From NCBI RefSeq assembly GCF_018128545.1, contig NZ_JAGSND010000004.1, positions 1 to 64,000 on the forward strand: 64,000 nt of DNA, given 5' to 3'. Both the position numbers and the translations under genes were made by a program. The notes under the pieces are model-generated. The model had not been told where the DNA came from. It searched no databases and was given only the letters and a program-made list of their open reading frames with translations. This DNA is from Sinanaerobacter chloroacetimidivorans. Lineage in GTDB: Bacteria > Bacillota > Clostridia > Peptostreptococcales > Anaerovoracaceae. Positions 17,242 through 25,400 of this stretch are shown piece by piece (position 1 is the first letter of the stretch; the number at the start of each line of letters is the position of its first letter).

Positions 17242-17338
17242 TATATAAAAACTATTTAATTTCTTTAGAATTTTTTATTTTCATGGTCTTGGCTTAATTG
17301 ATAGTTTATGAGATTTGGTTTTCTGTCGCAGGTTCTTG

Positions 17339-17656
17339 TCACTCAAACTTTTTCGTCGCATCCAGATATTTACCCAGAATACCGATGTTTGCATAGTACA
17401 TGGAAAACTTGTCATTCTTTTTCACCTGAACAAGTTCGGCATCCACCAGCTTCTTGATATGCTGTGAGATGGTAGCCTGAGAATAGTCAAAGGCGGCCAC
17501 GACATCTTTATTGCAAACCGGTGTCCGATTTCGATTGCTCTGCATGATAAATCTATAAATTTTAATCCTCGCCGGATGCGCCAGTGCGTCCGAAACCTTT
17601 GCAACCAGAAGGATTTCGTCTTCCTGCATTTCATCTGATTCTTTTCTAAGTCTCAT
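17339..17656 (-). CDS. ArsR-family winged-helix regulator
   Basis: A 105-residue winged-helix DNA-binding protein. The ArsR pattern is clear: ALAHPARIKIYRFIM (helix 1), then CNKDVVAAFDYSQATISQHI (recognition helix), then LVDAELVQVKKNDKFSMYYA (wing). One cysteine (C48, at the start of the DNA-binding helices) could be a sensing residue, but the canonical CxC metal site is absent. A start with AAAGGAG 11 bases upstream supports ATG 17656. It is convergent with the transporter gene and divergent from the sigma-54 activator. Its target is unknown. Confidence 0.83.
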   Translation of the reverse strand: MRLRKESDEMQEDEILLVAKVSDALAHPARIKIYRFIMQSNRNRTPVCNKDVVAAFDYSQATISQHIKKLVDAELVQVKKNDKFSMYYANIGILGKYLDATKKFE

Positions 17657-17795
17657 TGTCTGTTAGTTCTCCTTTGATCATTCCAATAATAAATCGCTTA
17701 TTTGCAATGCACTTTTCCATTATATAGATGTTATGGGGTCAAGTCAAGGATACAATATCTCAGGGGGTTGCTTTTATCTGGCAGCAAGATGCAGA

Positions 17796-17809
17796 GCAAA
17801 TAAATTTGC
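17796..17809. promoter_or_regulatory. GCAAA-N4-TTTGC dyad at the activator promoter
   Basis: A perfect dyad GCAAATAAATTTGC. The same GCAAA-N4-TTTGC pattern occurs twice upstream of ord (19362 and 19384). Its right arm overlaps a -35 element (TTGCAC, 17806-17811), which suggests that the sigma-54 activator binds here and represses its own transcription. Confidence 0.6.
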
Positions 17810-17834
17810 ACCCTGCTCAGATTTGTGTTATTCT
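17806..17834 (+). promoter_or_regulatory. Sigma-A promoter of the sigma-54 activator gene
   Basis: TTGCAC (17806-17811), a 17-base spacer and TATTCT (17829-17834). It stands about 78 bases ahead of the activator start codon. The -35 box lies inside the GCAAA-N4-TTTGC dyad. Confidence 0.5.
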
Positions 17835-17911
17835 ATTAATATCGTACAGGCACCGGAAGCAAAGGTCAGAAAATAAAGTGGGACAAAGCTGAAGTACAGG
17901 GAGGCGGGAAA

Positions 17912-19297
17912 ATGAAAATCAGAGATTATGAATACGTAATGCAAAAACTTTTGCAGCTTGTTGATGAAGGGGTTCACGTCATTGATGCTGAAGGGAACAG
18001 CATTATCTACAATGATGCCATGGCCCGGCTGGAAAAAATGCATCGAAAAAGTGTTTTGAAACAACCCTTTACAGAAGTTTTTAAAAATATCAACGCAGAA
18101 GAAAGTACGCTGCTGCAAGCGCTTTATCACCAGAAGGTTACCATGAACAAGCAGCAAACTTACCTGAACAGGGACGGAAAGGTAATCAATACAATTAACA
18201 GTACCATTCCCGTCATCGATGGAGACCGGGTGATCGCTGCCATAGAGGTATCCAAGGATATTACTGATATTAGAAGAATGTCCAATACCATTCTGGACCT
18301 TCATAAGGAAACGTTGGAGCCGGAAAGAGCCAAGCAGCACAAAATCAGGAAGTACAATTTTGATAATCTTATTGGACAGAACAAGGAGTTTCTGGAGACC
18401 ATTGCAACAGCCAGGAAAGCAGCCAAAAGCTCAGCCTCGGTGTTTATTTACGGAGAAACGGGAACCGGGAAGGAGCTTATTGCTCAAAGCATTCACTTTG
18501 ACAGTCAAAGAAAGGATAAGCCTTTTTTGGCACAGAATTGCGCGGCCTTACCGGAAAGTCTTCTGGAAGGCATTCTCTTTGGTACGTCAAAAGGTGGTTT
18601 TACCGGGGCCATTGACCGGGAAGGCTTATTTGAGCAGGCGGACGGAGGAACCCTGCTGCTGGATGAGATCAGTGCCATGCCCTACGAGCTCCAAGGGAAG
18701 CTGCTTAGGGTACTTCAGGAAGACTATATCAGAAGGGTCGGAGGGACAAAAGATATCCCTATCGACGTAAGAATCATTGCAACTATCAACGAAAGACCGG
18801 ACTATCTGATCCAAAGCGGCAAATTCAGAAAAGATCTATATTACCGATTGAATATTATCAGTATTGATCTGCCCCCCCTTAGGGAGAAAAAGGACGACAT
18901 TCTGCTCCTTGCCAATAAATTTATGGAGAAATATAGTAAGCGGTATAATAAGGGGGTCTGGATGCTTTCTGACAAGGCGAAGGAAAAACTTCTGGATTAT
19001 GATTACCCCGGAAATGTAAGAGAGCTTGAAAATATAATTATGGCAGCAGTATCCATGGCTGAGGAAGAGCATATTCTGACGGAAAAACATATTTTGGTTA
19101 ACAATGAAGAAGCGGCCTTGCATAAAAGCAGTGCCGATCTGAGCCAGATCGGGATCGATGCCTTTTTGGATAAAACGGAAAAGGAAATCCTGGAAAAAGC
19201 GCTGGCCAAGTACGAAAGGAATATTACAAAGGCCGCGGCGTACCTGCAGATAAAAAGGCAGACTCTTCAGCATAAAATGAAAAAATATAATTTATAA
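17912..19297 (+). CDS. Sigma-54-dependent PAS/AAA+/Fis transcriptional activator of ornithine catabolism
   Basis: A 461-residue bacterial enhancer-binding protein: a PAS domain (about 1-125), an AAA+ ATPase domain (about 150-385) with Walker A GETGTGKE, the sigma-54 contact loop GGFTGA (a GAFTGA variant) and LLLDEIS, and a C-terminal Fis-type helix-turn-helix (about 430-461, NITKAAAYLQIKRQTLQHK). It resembles RocR-type activators of arginine/ornithine use. It should open sigma-54 promoters in response to a small molecule sensed by PAS. The downstream ord promoter has a -24/-12 site and two upstream dyads, so ord is the obvious target. GGGAGGCGG precedes the ATG. Confidence 0.92.
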   Translation: MKIRDYEYVMQKLLQLVDEGVHVIDAEGNSIIYNDAMARLEKMHRKSVLKQPFTEVFKNINAEESTLLQALYHQKVTMNKQQTYLNRDGKVINTINSTIPVIDGDRVIAAIEVSKDITDIRRMSNTILDLHKETLEPERAKQHKIRKYNFDNLIGQNKEFLETIATARKAAKSSASVFIYGETGTGKELIAQSIHFDSQRKDKPFLAQNCAALPESLLEGILFGTSKGGFTGAIDREGLFEQADGGTLLLDEISAMPYELQGKLLRVLQEDYIRRVGGTKDIPIDVRIIATINERPDYLIQSGKFRKDLYYRLNIISIDLPPLREKKDDILLLANKFMEKYSKRYNKGVWMLSDKAKEKLLDYDYPGNVRELENIIMAAVSMAEEEHILTEKHILVNNEEAALHKSSADLSQIGIDAFLDKTEKEILEKALAKYERNITKAAAYLQIKRQTLQHKMKKYNL

Positions 19298-19361
19298 CAC
19301 GATATCTTAATGAATGTTTTATTTACTATTTCAATATAATGCATGTTGTTTCATGACAAAC

Positions 19362-19375
19362 GCAAAATAATTTGC
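19362..19375. promoter_or_regulatory. Upstream activator dyad 1 for ord
   Basis: GCAAAATAATTTGC, with arms GCAAA / TTTGC (extended to CGCAAA / TTTGCG). It is centred about 22 bp, or two helical turns, from dyad 2 and about 190 bp upstream of the predicted ord transcription start, a usual enhancer distance for sigma-54 activators. Confidence 0.65.
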
Positions 19376-19383
19376 GTGAAAGC

Positions 19384-19397
19384 GCAAAAATGTTTGC
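19384..19397. promoter_or_regulatory. Upstream activator dyad 2 for ord
   Basis: GCAAAAATGTTTGC, with perfect arms GCAAA / TTTGC. With the copies at 17796 and 19362 it defines the motif GCAAA-N4-TTTGC. Confidence 0.65.
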
Positions 19398-19425
19398 TCT
19401 CAATGTCGGTTTTTAATCTTCTCAG

Positions 19426-19458
19426 AGGCGAGGTTTCACAAAAAACCTTGCCTTTTTT
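19426..19458 (+). terminator. Terminator of the sigma-54 activator gene
   Basis: AGGCGAGGTTT (19426-19436) pairs with AAACCTTGCCT (19443-19453), one wobble, followed by a T-tract to 19458. It lies between the activator dyads and the ord promoter and isolates ord from read-through, so ord transcription should depend on its own promoter. Confidence 0.8.
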
Positions 19459-19534
19459 GCTTTTCACTATATTTTTTCGCTCTATTCTTAACAAAAATTC
19501 CTGCGTAATCCAGAAATTTCTCCAAATACTAGTA

Positions 19535-19551
19535 TTGGCATAAATATTGCT
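19535..19551 (+). promoter_or_regulatory. Sigma-54 (-24/-12) promoter of the ornithine operon
   Basis: TTGGCATAAATATTGCT matches the sigma-54 consensus TTGGCAC-N5-TTGCT, with the invariant GG (19537-19538) and GC (19549-19550) spaced 12 bases apart. The predicted start is near 19562, giving a leader of about 93 bases before ord. The other 357 bases between the activator gene and ord hold the two dyads and a terminator. Confidence 0.8.
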
Positions 19552-19654
19552 GATTATATAGTTGCATCGCTTGTGGATGGCAATGCAAGCAGGATAACGT
19601 TCACAAGCTGAACAAATTGAATTGTATTACAAGAAATAAAAAGGAGAGAAAAAA

Positions 19655-20713
19655 ATGAAGAATGTAAAAGTGATTATTTGGGGTCTTGGTGCAATGGGAT
19701 CTGGTATGGCAGAAATGCTGCTTAAGAAAAAGGGCGTTGATATTGTTGGAGTAGCAGGAAGAGGCTCCAAAGTTGGCAAGAGCATGTATGATTTTCTTTC
19801 TGTTGAAAGAGGTGATCGTCCGGATGTCATTATTGGTTCTCCGGAAGATGTCATCACGGAAAAAGCGGCGGACGTTGTTCTTTGCTGTACCGATTCCTTT
19901 ACAAAAACTGCATTTGATAGATTAAAGTTTGTTTTGGAGAAGAAGATTAATGTTATCTCCAGTGCTGAAGAGATGGCTTATCCTCAGGCACAATCCCCTG
20001 AGCTTGCAGAAAAGCTTGATGAGATTGCAAAAGCAAACGGTGTTTCCATTCTGGGAACCGGTATCAATCCGGGACTGATCATGGACTTATTGGTAGTGAT
20101 CATGACCGGATGCTGTGAGGAAGTTGAACATATCGTTTCCAGAAGAGTAAACAGCTTATCCCCATTCGGTCCTGCTGTAATGGAAGAACAGGGAATCGGC
20201 ATAACGAAAGAAGAGTTCATAGATGGTGTCAGAACCGGTAAGCTCTCCGGACACGTTGGATTCCACGAATCCATTCAAATGATTGCAGATGCTATTGGCT
20301 GGAAGGTTGATAAGGTAACTCAGTCCATGGATCCTATCATGACAGACGTAGACCGCAAATCACCTTATGGCTTTGCCAAAGCAGGCAATGTTGCCGGCTG
20401 CGCCATGAAAGGCTTTGGATATGTGGACGGTGAACTGAAAATTGAGATGGATCACCCGCAGCAGATCGAACCGGAACAAGTCGGCGTAAAAACCGGAGAT
20501 TATGTCATCATTAAAGGAACTCCGAACATCAATATGGTAAATTCTCCGGAAGTACCGGGTGGTATCGGAACCATTGCTATGTGCGTGAATATGATCCCTC
20601 ATATTATCAATGCAAGACCTGGTCTTCACACCATGCTGACACTTCCTGTTCCAAGAGCGATTATGGGAGATTTGAGAGAAATGATCAGTGAAGAGGCTAA
20701 AATTGTAAAATAA
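19655..20713 (+). CDS. ord: 2,4-diaminopentanoate dehydrogenase
   Basis: A 352-residue NAD(P)-dependent amine dehydrogenase with an N-terminal Rossmann motif (VIIWGLGAMGSGMAEML) and a dihydrodipicolinate-reductase-like overall plan. It oxidatively deaminates 2,4-diaminopentanoate, the product of D-ornithine aminomutase, to 2-amino-4-oxopentanoate and ammonia. It is the first gene of ord-ortA-ortB-oraS-oraE-or4, the order known from Clostridium sticklandii. AAGGAG lies before the ATG. The sigma-54 promoter at 19535 drives it. Confidence 0.93.
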   Translation: MKNVKVIIWGLGAMGSGMAEMLLKKKGVDIVGVAGRGSKVGKSMYDFLSVERGDRPDVIIGSPEDVITEKAADVVLCCTDSFTKTAFDRLKFVLEKKINVISSAEEMAYPQAQSPELAEKLDEIAKANGVSILGTGINPGLIMDLLVVIMTGCCEEVEHIVSRRVNSLSPFGPAVMEEQGIGITKEEFIDGVRTGKLSGHVGFHESIQMIADAIGWKVDKVTQSMDPIMTDVDRKSPYGFAKAGNVAGCAMKGFGYVDGELKIEMDHPQQIEPEQVGVKTGDYVIIKGTPNINMVNSPEVPGGIGTIAMCVNMIPHIINARPGLHTMLTLPVPRAIMGDLREMISEEAKIVK

Positions 20714-20739
20714 ATAGGAATATAGGGTATTTTTATAAT

Positions 20740-20821
20740 GGCAACCTGCCAGGCATATTTTCTCGTTAACACGCTCGCTTCGCTCGAACGGTTATCTCGA
20801 AAACATGCCGGCGCGGTTGCT
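20740..20821 (+). repeat. Structured intergenic element E1 (ord-ortA)
   Basis: An 82-base inverted repeat. Nested stems are GCAACC / GGTTGC (outer), GGCAT (20752-20756) / ATGCC (20805-20809) and TTTTC / GAAAA, around a central ACACGCTCGCTTCGCTCG. A related element with different but still paired arms lies between oraE and or-4 (25255-25342). The two share the unpaired CCTGCC and GGCGCGG segments and the centre. Confidence 0.65.
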
Positions 20822-20895
20822 GGATAAAATTTTCTGAGATCCTTAAATTATTTTAAATTTTGGAGATAAGTAAAGAAACTAAGAAGGTGAGAGAA

Positions 20896-21198
20896 ATGGT
20901 AAGGAAAGGTGAATGGGTAAGAATCCATAAGAACATATTGGAACCTTCGGAGCGGGCTCCCCAGGTTCCTGAGGACACGAAAAAAGTGCCGCTGGAAATG
21001 TGGGATAAGGGATATCTTCAGGAGGATGCTGAGCTTGGTGGCCAGGTGAAGATTATAACGGTAACCGGCAGAGAAGAAGAAGGAACCTTAATCGAAGTGA
21101 ATCCCTATTACGAGCACGATTTCGGAAAGTTTGTACCGGAGCTTTTAGTGATCAGTAAACAGGTGCGAGATATTTTATTCGGAGGTGACAGATCATGA
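20896..21198 (+). CDS. ortA: 2-amino-4-oxopentanoate thiolase, alpha subunit
   Basis: A 100-residue small subunit of the PLP-dependent thiolase that cleaves 2-amino-4-oxopentanoate with CoA to acetyl-CoA and alanine, the last step of ornithine oxidation. The conserved start is VRKGEWVRIHKNIL followed by SERAPQVPEDTKKVPLEMW. ATG 20896 is used because AAGGTGAG precedes it and it gives the length known for OrtA (about 101 residues). The stop overlaps the ortB start (ATGA), consistent with 1:1 synthesis. Confidence 0.93.
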   Translation: MVRKGEWVRIHKNILEPSERAPQVPEDTKKVPLEMWDKGYLQEDAELGGQVKIITVTGREEEGTLIEVNPYYEHDFGKFVPELLVISKQVRDILFGGDRS

Positions 21199-22592
21199 AG
21201 GAAAAAGACTATCAGTCTGTCATGGGCAGAAAAGCAGAAATCATGCTGAAGTCTGTAGGCATAGATTATTCCAAATTTGAGAGCGGATCCATCGCTTTTG
21301 ATTATGAAAAAATGATGCGCGAAACCGGGTACACCCTGGAGGAGATGCAGAACATTCAATATAGTGTAAATGTAGGAAACACCCCGATCCTTGAGCTGAA
21401 AAATCTGACGGCACTGGCAAGGAAATTTGCACCGGAAGGCAAGGGCGCCAGAATCTTTATCAAGGATGAAGCCTGCAATCCTTCCGGCAGCTTTAAAGCA
21501 AGAAGAGCAGCAAACGCGGTTTATCACGCGAAAAGACTGGGCTATAAAGGGGTTATCGCTGCCACCAGCGGCAATTATGGTGCTGCTGTTGCCTCCCAGG
21601 CTGCCATTGCGGGACTGAAATGCATTATCGTTCAGGAATGCTACGACTCCAAAGGAGTAGGCCAGCCGGAGATCATTGAAAAGGCAAGAAAATGTGAAGC
21701 GTTGGGAGCGGAGGTTGTACAGCTTTCCGTAGGTCCGGAGCTTTTCTATAAATTCCTGTTGCTTCTGGAAGAAACGGAATATTTCAATGCTTCTCTCTAT
21801 ACTCCTTTTGGAATTGCCGGAGTTGAAACTCTCGGATATGAGATCTCCATGCAGTTCAGAGAAAAGTACGGAAAAGATCCGGATGCCGTAGTCTGCACCA
21901 ATGCAGGCGGAGGAAATCTCACGGGAACTGCAAGAGGATTGGCAAAAGCAGGAGCGGCACCTACGATTATCGGAGCCAGTGTAAATCTTTCCGGATTGCA
22001 TATGGCATCGGACGGTCAATTCAATAAAAAATCATTTACCACCGGCCATACAGGATTTGGAATGCCTTTCTCCTCCTGGCCGGATCGATCCGATGTACCA
22101 AGATCGGCTGCAAGACCGCTTAGATATATGGATCGATATGTAACCATTGCACAGGGAGAAGTATTTTATATGACGGAAGCCCTAGCAAGTCTGGAAGGAC
22201 TGGAAAAGGGTCCTGCCGGAAATACCGCACTGGCAGCAGCATTTTCCATTGCTCAGGAAATGGATCAAGACCAGACGATCATTGTTCAGGAAACCGAGTA
22301 TACCGGTGCAGGAAAGCACATCCAACCTCAGATTTCCTTCGCAAAGGACAATGGCATTGAAGTTTTCTTTGGAGATCCAAAGGATGAGGTGCCGGGAAAA
22401 AATATTATATTCCCATCCCATCCGTCTTTGATCAAGGTAAAGGATGTAGATCTGGATCATATGAGAAAATCCTTGATTAAGACTGCTGTAAATACTTATC
22501 AGGTTACTCCGACAGAAGCCGATATCAAGTTCCTGGCAGAAGAAACCAAGACAGATGCAGCTTTTGTAAAAGAAGTTTTAAAATCATTATAG
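21195..22592 (+). CDS. ortB: 2-amino-4-oxopentanoate thiolase, beta subunit (PLP)
   Basis: A 465-residue fold-type II PLP protein resembling threonine synthase. The PLP lysine lies in NPSGSFKARRA, the substrate/phosphate-binding TSGNYGAAVAS follows, and the glycine loop for the cofactor phosphate is TNAGGGNLTGTA. With OrtA it forms the CoA-dependent thiolase. Translation is coupled to ortA by a 4-base overlap, with GGAGGTGA upstream. The length matches known OrtB. Confidence 0.94.
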   Translation: MKEKDYQSVMGRKAEIMLKSVGIDYSKFESGSIAFDYEKMMRETGYTLEEMQNIQYSVNVGNTPILELKNLTALARKFAPEGKGARIFIKDEACNPSGSFKARRAANAVYHAKRLGYKGVIAATSGNYGAAVASQAAIAGLKCIIVQECYDSKGVGQPEIIEKARKCEALGAEVVQLSVGPELFYKFLLLLEETEYFNASLYTPFGIAGVETLGYEISMQFREKYGKDPDAVVCTNAGGGNLTGTARGLAKAGAAPTIIGASVNLSGLHMASDGQFNKKSFTTGHTGFGMPFSSWPDRSDVPRSAARPLRYMDRYVTIAQGEVFYMTEALASLEGLEKGPAGNTALAAAFSIAQEMDQDQTIIVQETEYTGAGKHIQPQISFAKDNGIEVFFGDPKDEVPGKNIIFPSHPSLIKVKDVDLDHMRKSLIKTAVNTYQVTPTEADIKFLAEETKTDAAFVKEVLKSL

Positions 22593-22642
22593 ATTTTCAT
22601 TATAAAATATAATTGGTTTTAATAAAAGAAAGGAATAAAAGG

Positions 22643-23005
22643 ATGAAAAGAGCTGATGATTTTCAAGAAAGAAGAAAGCATATCGCACATTTGAGCGATG
22701 AAGAATTATATCAGAGATTCTGGAAGCTCACGGAACAGGTAGTTGAACCATTGCTGGAATTGGGAAAAAAGAACACCACGCCATCCATCGAAAGGTCAGT
22801 ACTGCTTCGAATGGGCATTTCTTCCCTTGAAACCAAGCCCATTGTAGAAGGGTGCATGGACAGAGGACTCATGGGAAAGGGTGCCGGCCATGTGGTATAT
22901 AAATTAGCAAAAGCAAAGAATATTTCCGTAAAGGAAGCGGGAACACTGCTTGCTTCGGGAAAGTGCTGGGATGAAGTAACAGAATTGTTTAAAGGAGGGA
23001 AATAA
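22643..23005 (+). CDS. oraS: D-ornithine 4,5-aminomutase, small subunit
   Basis: A 120-residue small subunit of the adenosylcobalamin- and PLP-dependent D-ornithine aminomutase. It begins MKRADDFQERRKHIAHLSDE and has the conserved ERSVLLRMGISSLE and GCMDRGLMGKGAGHVVYKLA. ATG 22643 follows AAAAGG and gives the usual length; an upstream in-frame start would add unconserved residues. It lies 1 base before oraE, indicating coupled synthesis. Confidence 0.94.
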   Translation: MKRADDFQERRKHIAHLSDEELYQRFWKLTEQVVEPLLELGKKNTTPSIERSVLLRMGISSLETKPIVEGCMDRGLMGKGAGHVVYKLAKAKNISVKEAGTLLASGKCWDEVTELFKGGK

Positions 23006-23006
23006 G

Positions 23007-25223
23007 ATGGAAGATATGAAATTAAAGCATAATGAAAAACTGGATATTGAAAACATCTTAAAGGACCTCGACAAATACAGACCAAAGAGAAGAGGCTGGA
23101 CCTGGCGAACACCGGCACCGGATCTGAAGATGGGGCCATTTGAGTATCAGGACTCAACCAAACCATTGGAAAACAGCATCGGGCTGCCGTCTTCGAAATA
23201 CTTTAAGGGGATCGATCCCCAGCCGACACCGGTAATTACCACCGAAATTGCATCCGGCAGATTTGAAGATGATATCAGACGTATGAGAATGGCGGCCTGG
23301 CACGGTGCTGATCATATTATGGTAATCAGGACCGCAGGACAGTCCCATATGGACGGACTCATTGAAGGAACGCCACAGGGTATCGGCGGAGTTCCCATTA
23401 CCAGAAAACAGGTGCGTGCTCAAAGAAAAGCGCTGGATCTCATTGAAGAGGAAGTGGGAAGACCGATCAACTACCATTCCTATGTATCCGGAGTGGCAGG
23501 ACCGGACGTTGCGGTAATGTTTGCAGAAGAAGGGATCAATGGAGCCCATCAGGATCCTCAGTACAATGTTCTCTATCGTAACATCAATATGGTCCGCTCC
23601 TTTGTAGATGCCTGTGAATCAAAGAAAATCATGGCCTGGGCAGATATCGCTCAGATCGATGGTGCACATAATGCCAACGCAACGGCAAGAGAAGCCTGGA
23701 AGGTCATGCCGGAACTGATCGTTCAGCATGCTATTAACTCCCTGTTCTCAGCAAAAGTCGGTATCAAGAAATCAAATATCTGTTTATCCACAGTACCGCC
23801 CACAGCACCGCCTGCCCCTTGTGTGTCCATGGACCTTCCTTATGCGGTAGCACTTCGTGAGATCTGCGATGAGTACAGAATGAGAGCTCAGATGAATACC
23901 AAGTATATGGAAGCCTCCGCTAGAGAAGCAACCGTAACCCACGTATTGAATATGCTGATTTCAAAACTGACTCGTGCGGATATCCAGTCTACTATTACAC
24001 CGGACGAAGGCAGAAATGTGCCATGGCACATTTATAACATAGAGGCTTGTGATACGGCGAAGCAAGCCTTAACGGGAATGGATGGTCTCATGGAGATGAT
24101 CCAGTTGAAAGAGGAAGGACCTCTGAGAGAAAAGGTAAGGGAAATCAAAGAAAGAGCTTGCCTGTTCATGGAAGAAATTGTAGAGTCCGGAGGATACTTC
24201 AATGCTGTAGAGGAAGGCTTCTTTGTAGATTCCGGCCAGTATCCAGAAAGAAACGGAGACGGAATTGCCAGAAAGGCAGAAGGCGGTATCGGCTACGGTT
24301 ATATCTATGAAAGAGACGAGGACTATTTCGCACCGGTAACGGCACACTTCGGATACAACAACGTGACTCAGTACGGCGGTGACAGTGAAAATCCTTCCGC
24401 TGTGATCGGCGGCTGCACTTTCGAGGATCCGGATAAAATTGTCTATATAGACGAGTTGGATGAGTTTGATAACGTTAATGTCCGTATGGAAGAAACCGCT
24501 AAATACAGAAATACAAACCTCATCAAACCTGAAATGGAATGGCTTGCCGATGGAACTGTGATGATGAACATGTTCATCCCGGCTGAAAGAAGAGTGGCTG
24601 AGGTTGTTGCAGTGGAAATTGCAAAGAAAATGAATCTGGTAGATCCGGAAGTCATCAACCGTGAAATCATGCAGGAGGCGGAAGGAACCAGAATCGAGTT
24701 AAAGGGGAAAGTACCTTTCGATATCGACCTGGATACGCTGGTAATTCCACCAGAGCCGCATGTTTTAAGCGATGAGGAAATCCGAAAGGACATTGAAGCA
24801 AATCCGATGAAAATTGTCTGCGGAACCGTAGGAGAGGATGAGCATTCGGTAGGTCTTCGTGAGATCATCGATATCAAGCATGGCGGAATTGAACGCTTCG
24901 GCATCGAGGTTCATTATCTTGGAACCTCGGTTCCTGTGGAAAAACTTGTAGATGCTGCGGTTGAATTAAAAGCAGATGCCATCCTGGCTTCTACCATCAT
25001 CAGCCATGACAATATCCACTATAAAAACATGAAACGGATTCATGAGCTTGCCGTAGAAAAAGGTATCCGTGATGACGTGATCATTGCAGCCGGAGGAACC
25101 CAGGTTATTCCTGAAGAGGCAGTAAAGACCGGCGTGGATGCCGGATTTGGCCGAAACAGCCACGGAATCGACGTCGCTACCTTCCTGGTAGAAAAACGAA
25201 GAGAGATGCATAAAAATTTATAA
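23007..25223 (+). CDS. oraE: D-ornithine 4,5-aminomutase, large subunit (B12/PLP)
   Basis: A 738-residue catalytic subunit that moves the terminal amino group of D-ornithine from C5 to C4, giving 2,4-diaminopentanoate. The PLP-binding TIM-barrel part occupies most of the N-terminal 570 residues. The C-terminal Rossmann domain carries the cobalamin motif DEHSVG, with the cobalt-ligand H613, and 11 residues later K624 in IIDIKHGG. That is the same spacing as H618 and K629 (the PLP lysine) in the C. sticklandii enzyme. All key residues are intact. Confidence 0.95.
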   Translation: MEDMKLKHNEKLDIENILKDLDKYRPKRRGWTWRTPAPDLKMGPFEYQDSTKPLENSIGLPSSKYFKGIDPQPTPVITTEIASGRFEDDIRRMRMAAWHGADHIMVIRTAGQSHMDGLIEGTPQGIGGVPITRKQVRAQRKALDLIEEEVGRPINYHSYVSGVAGPDVAVMFAEEGINGAHQDPQYNVLYRNINMVRSFVDACESKKIMAWADIAQIDGAHNANATAREAWKVMPELIVQHAINSLFSAKVGIKKSNICLSTVPPTAPPAPCVSMDLPYAVALREICDEYRMRAQMNTKYMEASAREATVTHVLNMLISKLTRADIQSTITPDEGRNVPWHIYNIEACDTAKQALTGMDGLMEMIQLKEEGPLREKVREIKERACLFMEEIVESGGYFNAVEEGFFVDSGQYPERNGDGIARKAEGGIGYGYIYERDEDYFAPVTAHFGYNNVTQYGGDSENPSAVIGGCTFEDPDKIVYIDELDEFDNVNVRMEETAKYRNTNLIKPEMEWLADGTVMMNMFIPAERRVAEVVAVEIAKKMNLVDPEVINREIMQEAEGTRIELKGKVPFDIDLDTLVIPPEPHVLSDEEIRKDIEANPMKIVCGTVGEDEHSVGLREIIDIKHGGIERFGIEVHYLGTSVPVEKLVDAAVELKADAILASTIISHDNIHYKNMKRIHELAVEKGIRDDVIIAAGGTQVIPEEAVKTGVDAGFGRNSHGIDVATFLVEKRREMHKNL

Positions 25224-25254
25224 TCTATAAAAATAACCAAAATTGAAAATCAAG

Positions 25255-25342
25255 ATAGCACCTGCCTCGTAAATTCCTTAGGGTCACACGCTCGCCTCGT
25301 TCGGGGGACGGTGGCCGCAGGAACATACGGGCGCGGTGCTAT
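25255..25342 (+). repeat. Structured intergenic element E2 (oraE-or4)
   Basis: Outer stem ATAGCACC / GGTGCTAT (25255-25262 and 25335-25342), second stem CGTA / TACG, third TTCC / GGAA, around ACACGCTCGCCTCGTTCG. It is the second copy of the E1-type element, with compensatory changes in every stem. It fills the 177-base gap between oraE and or-4 together with the or-4 ribosome site. Confidence 0.65.
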
Positions 25343-25400
25343 TCTGATATTTTACCTATCGTTTTTAGAGTCTCCATATAAAATTTTTAGGGAGGGACAA

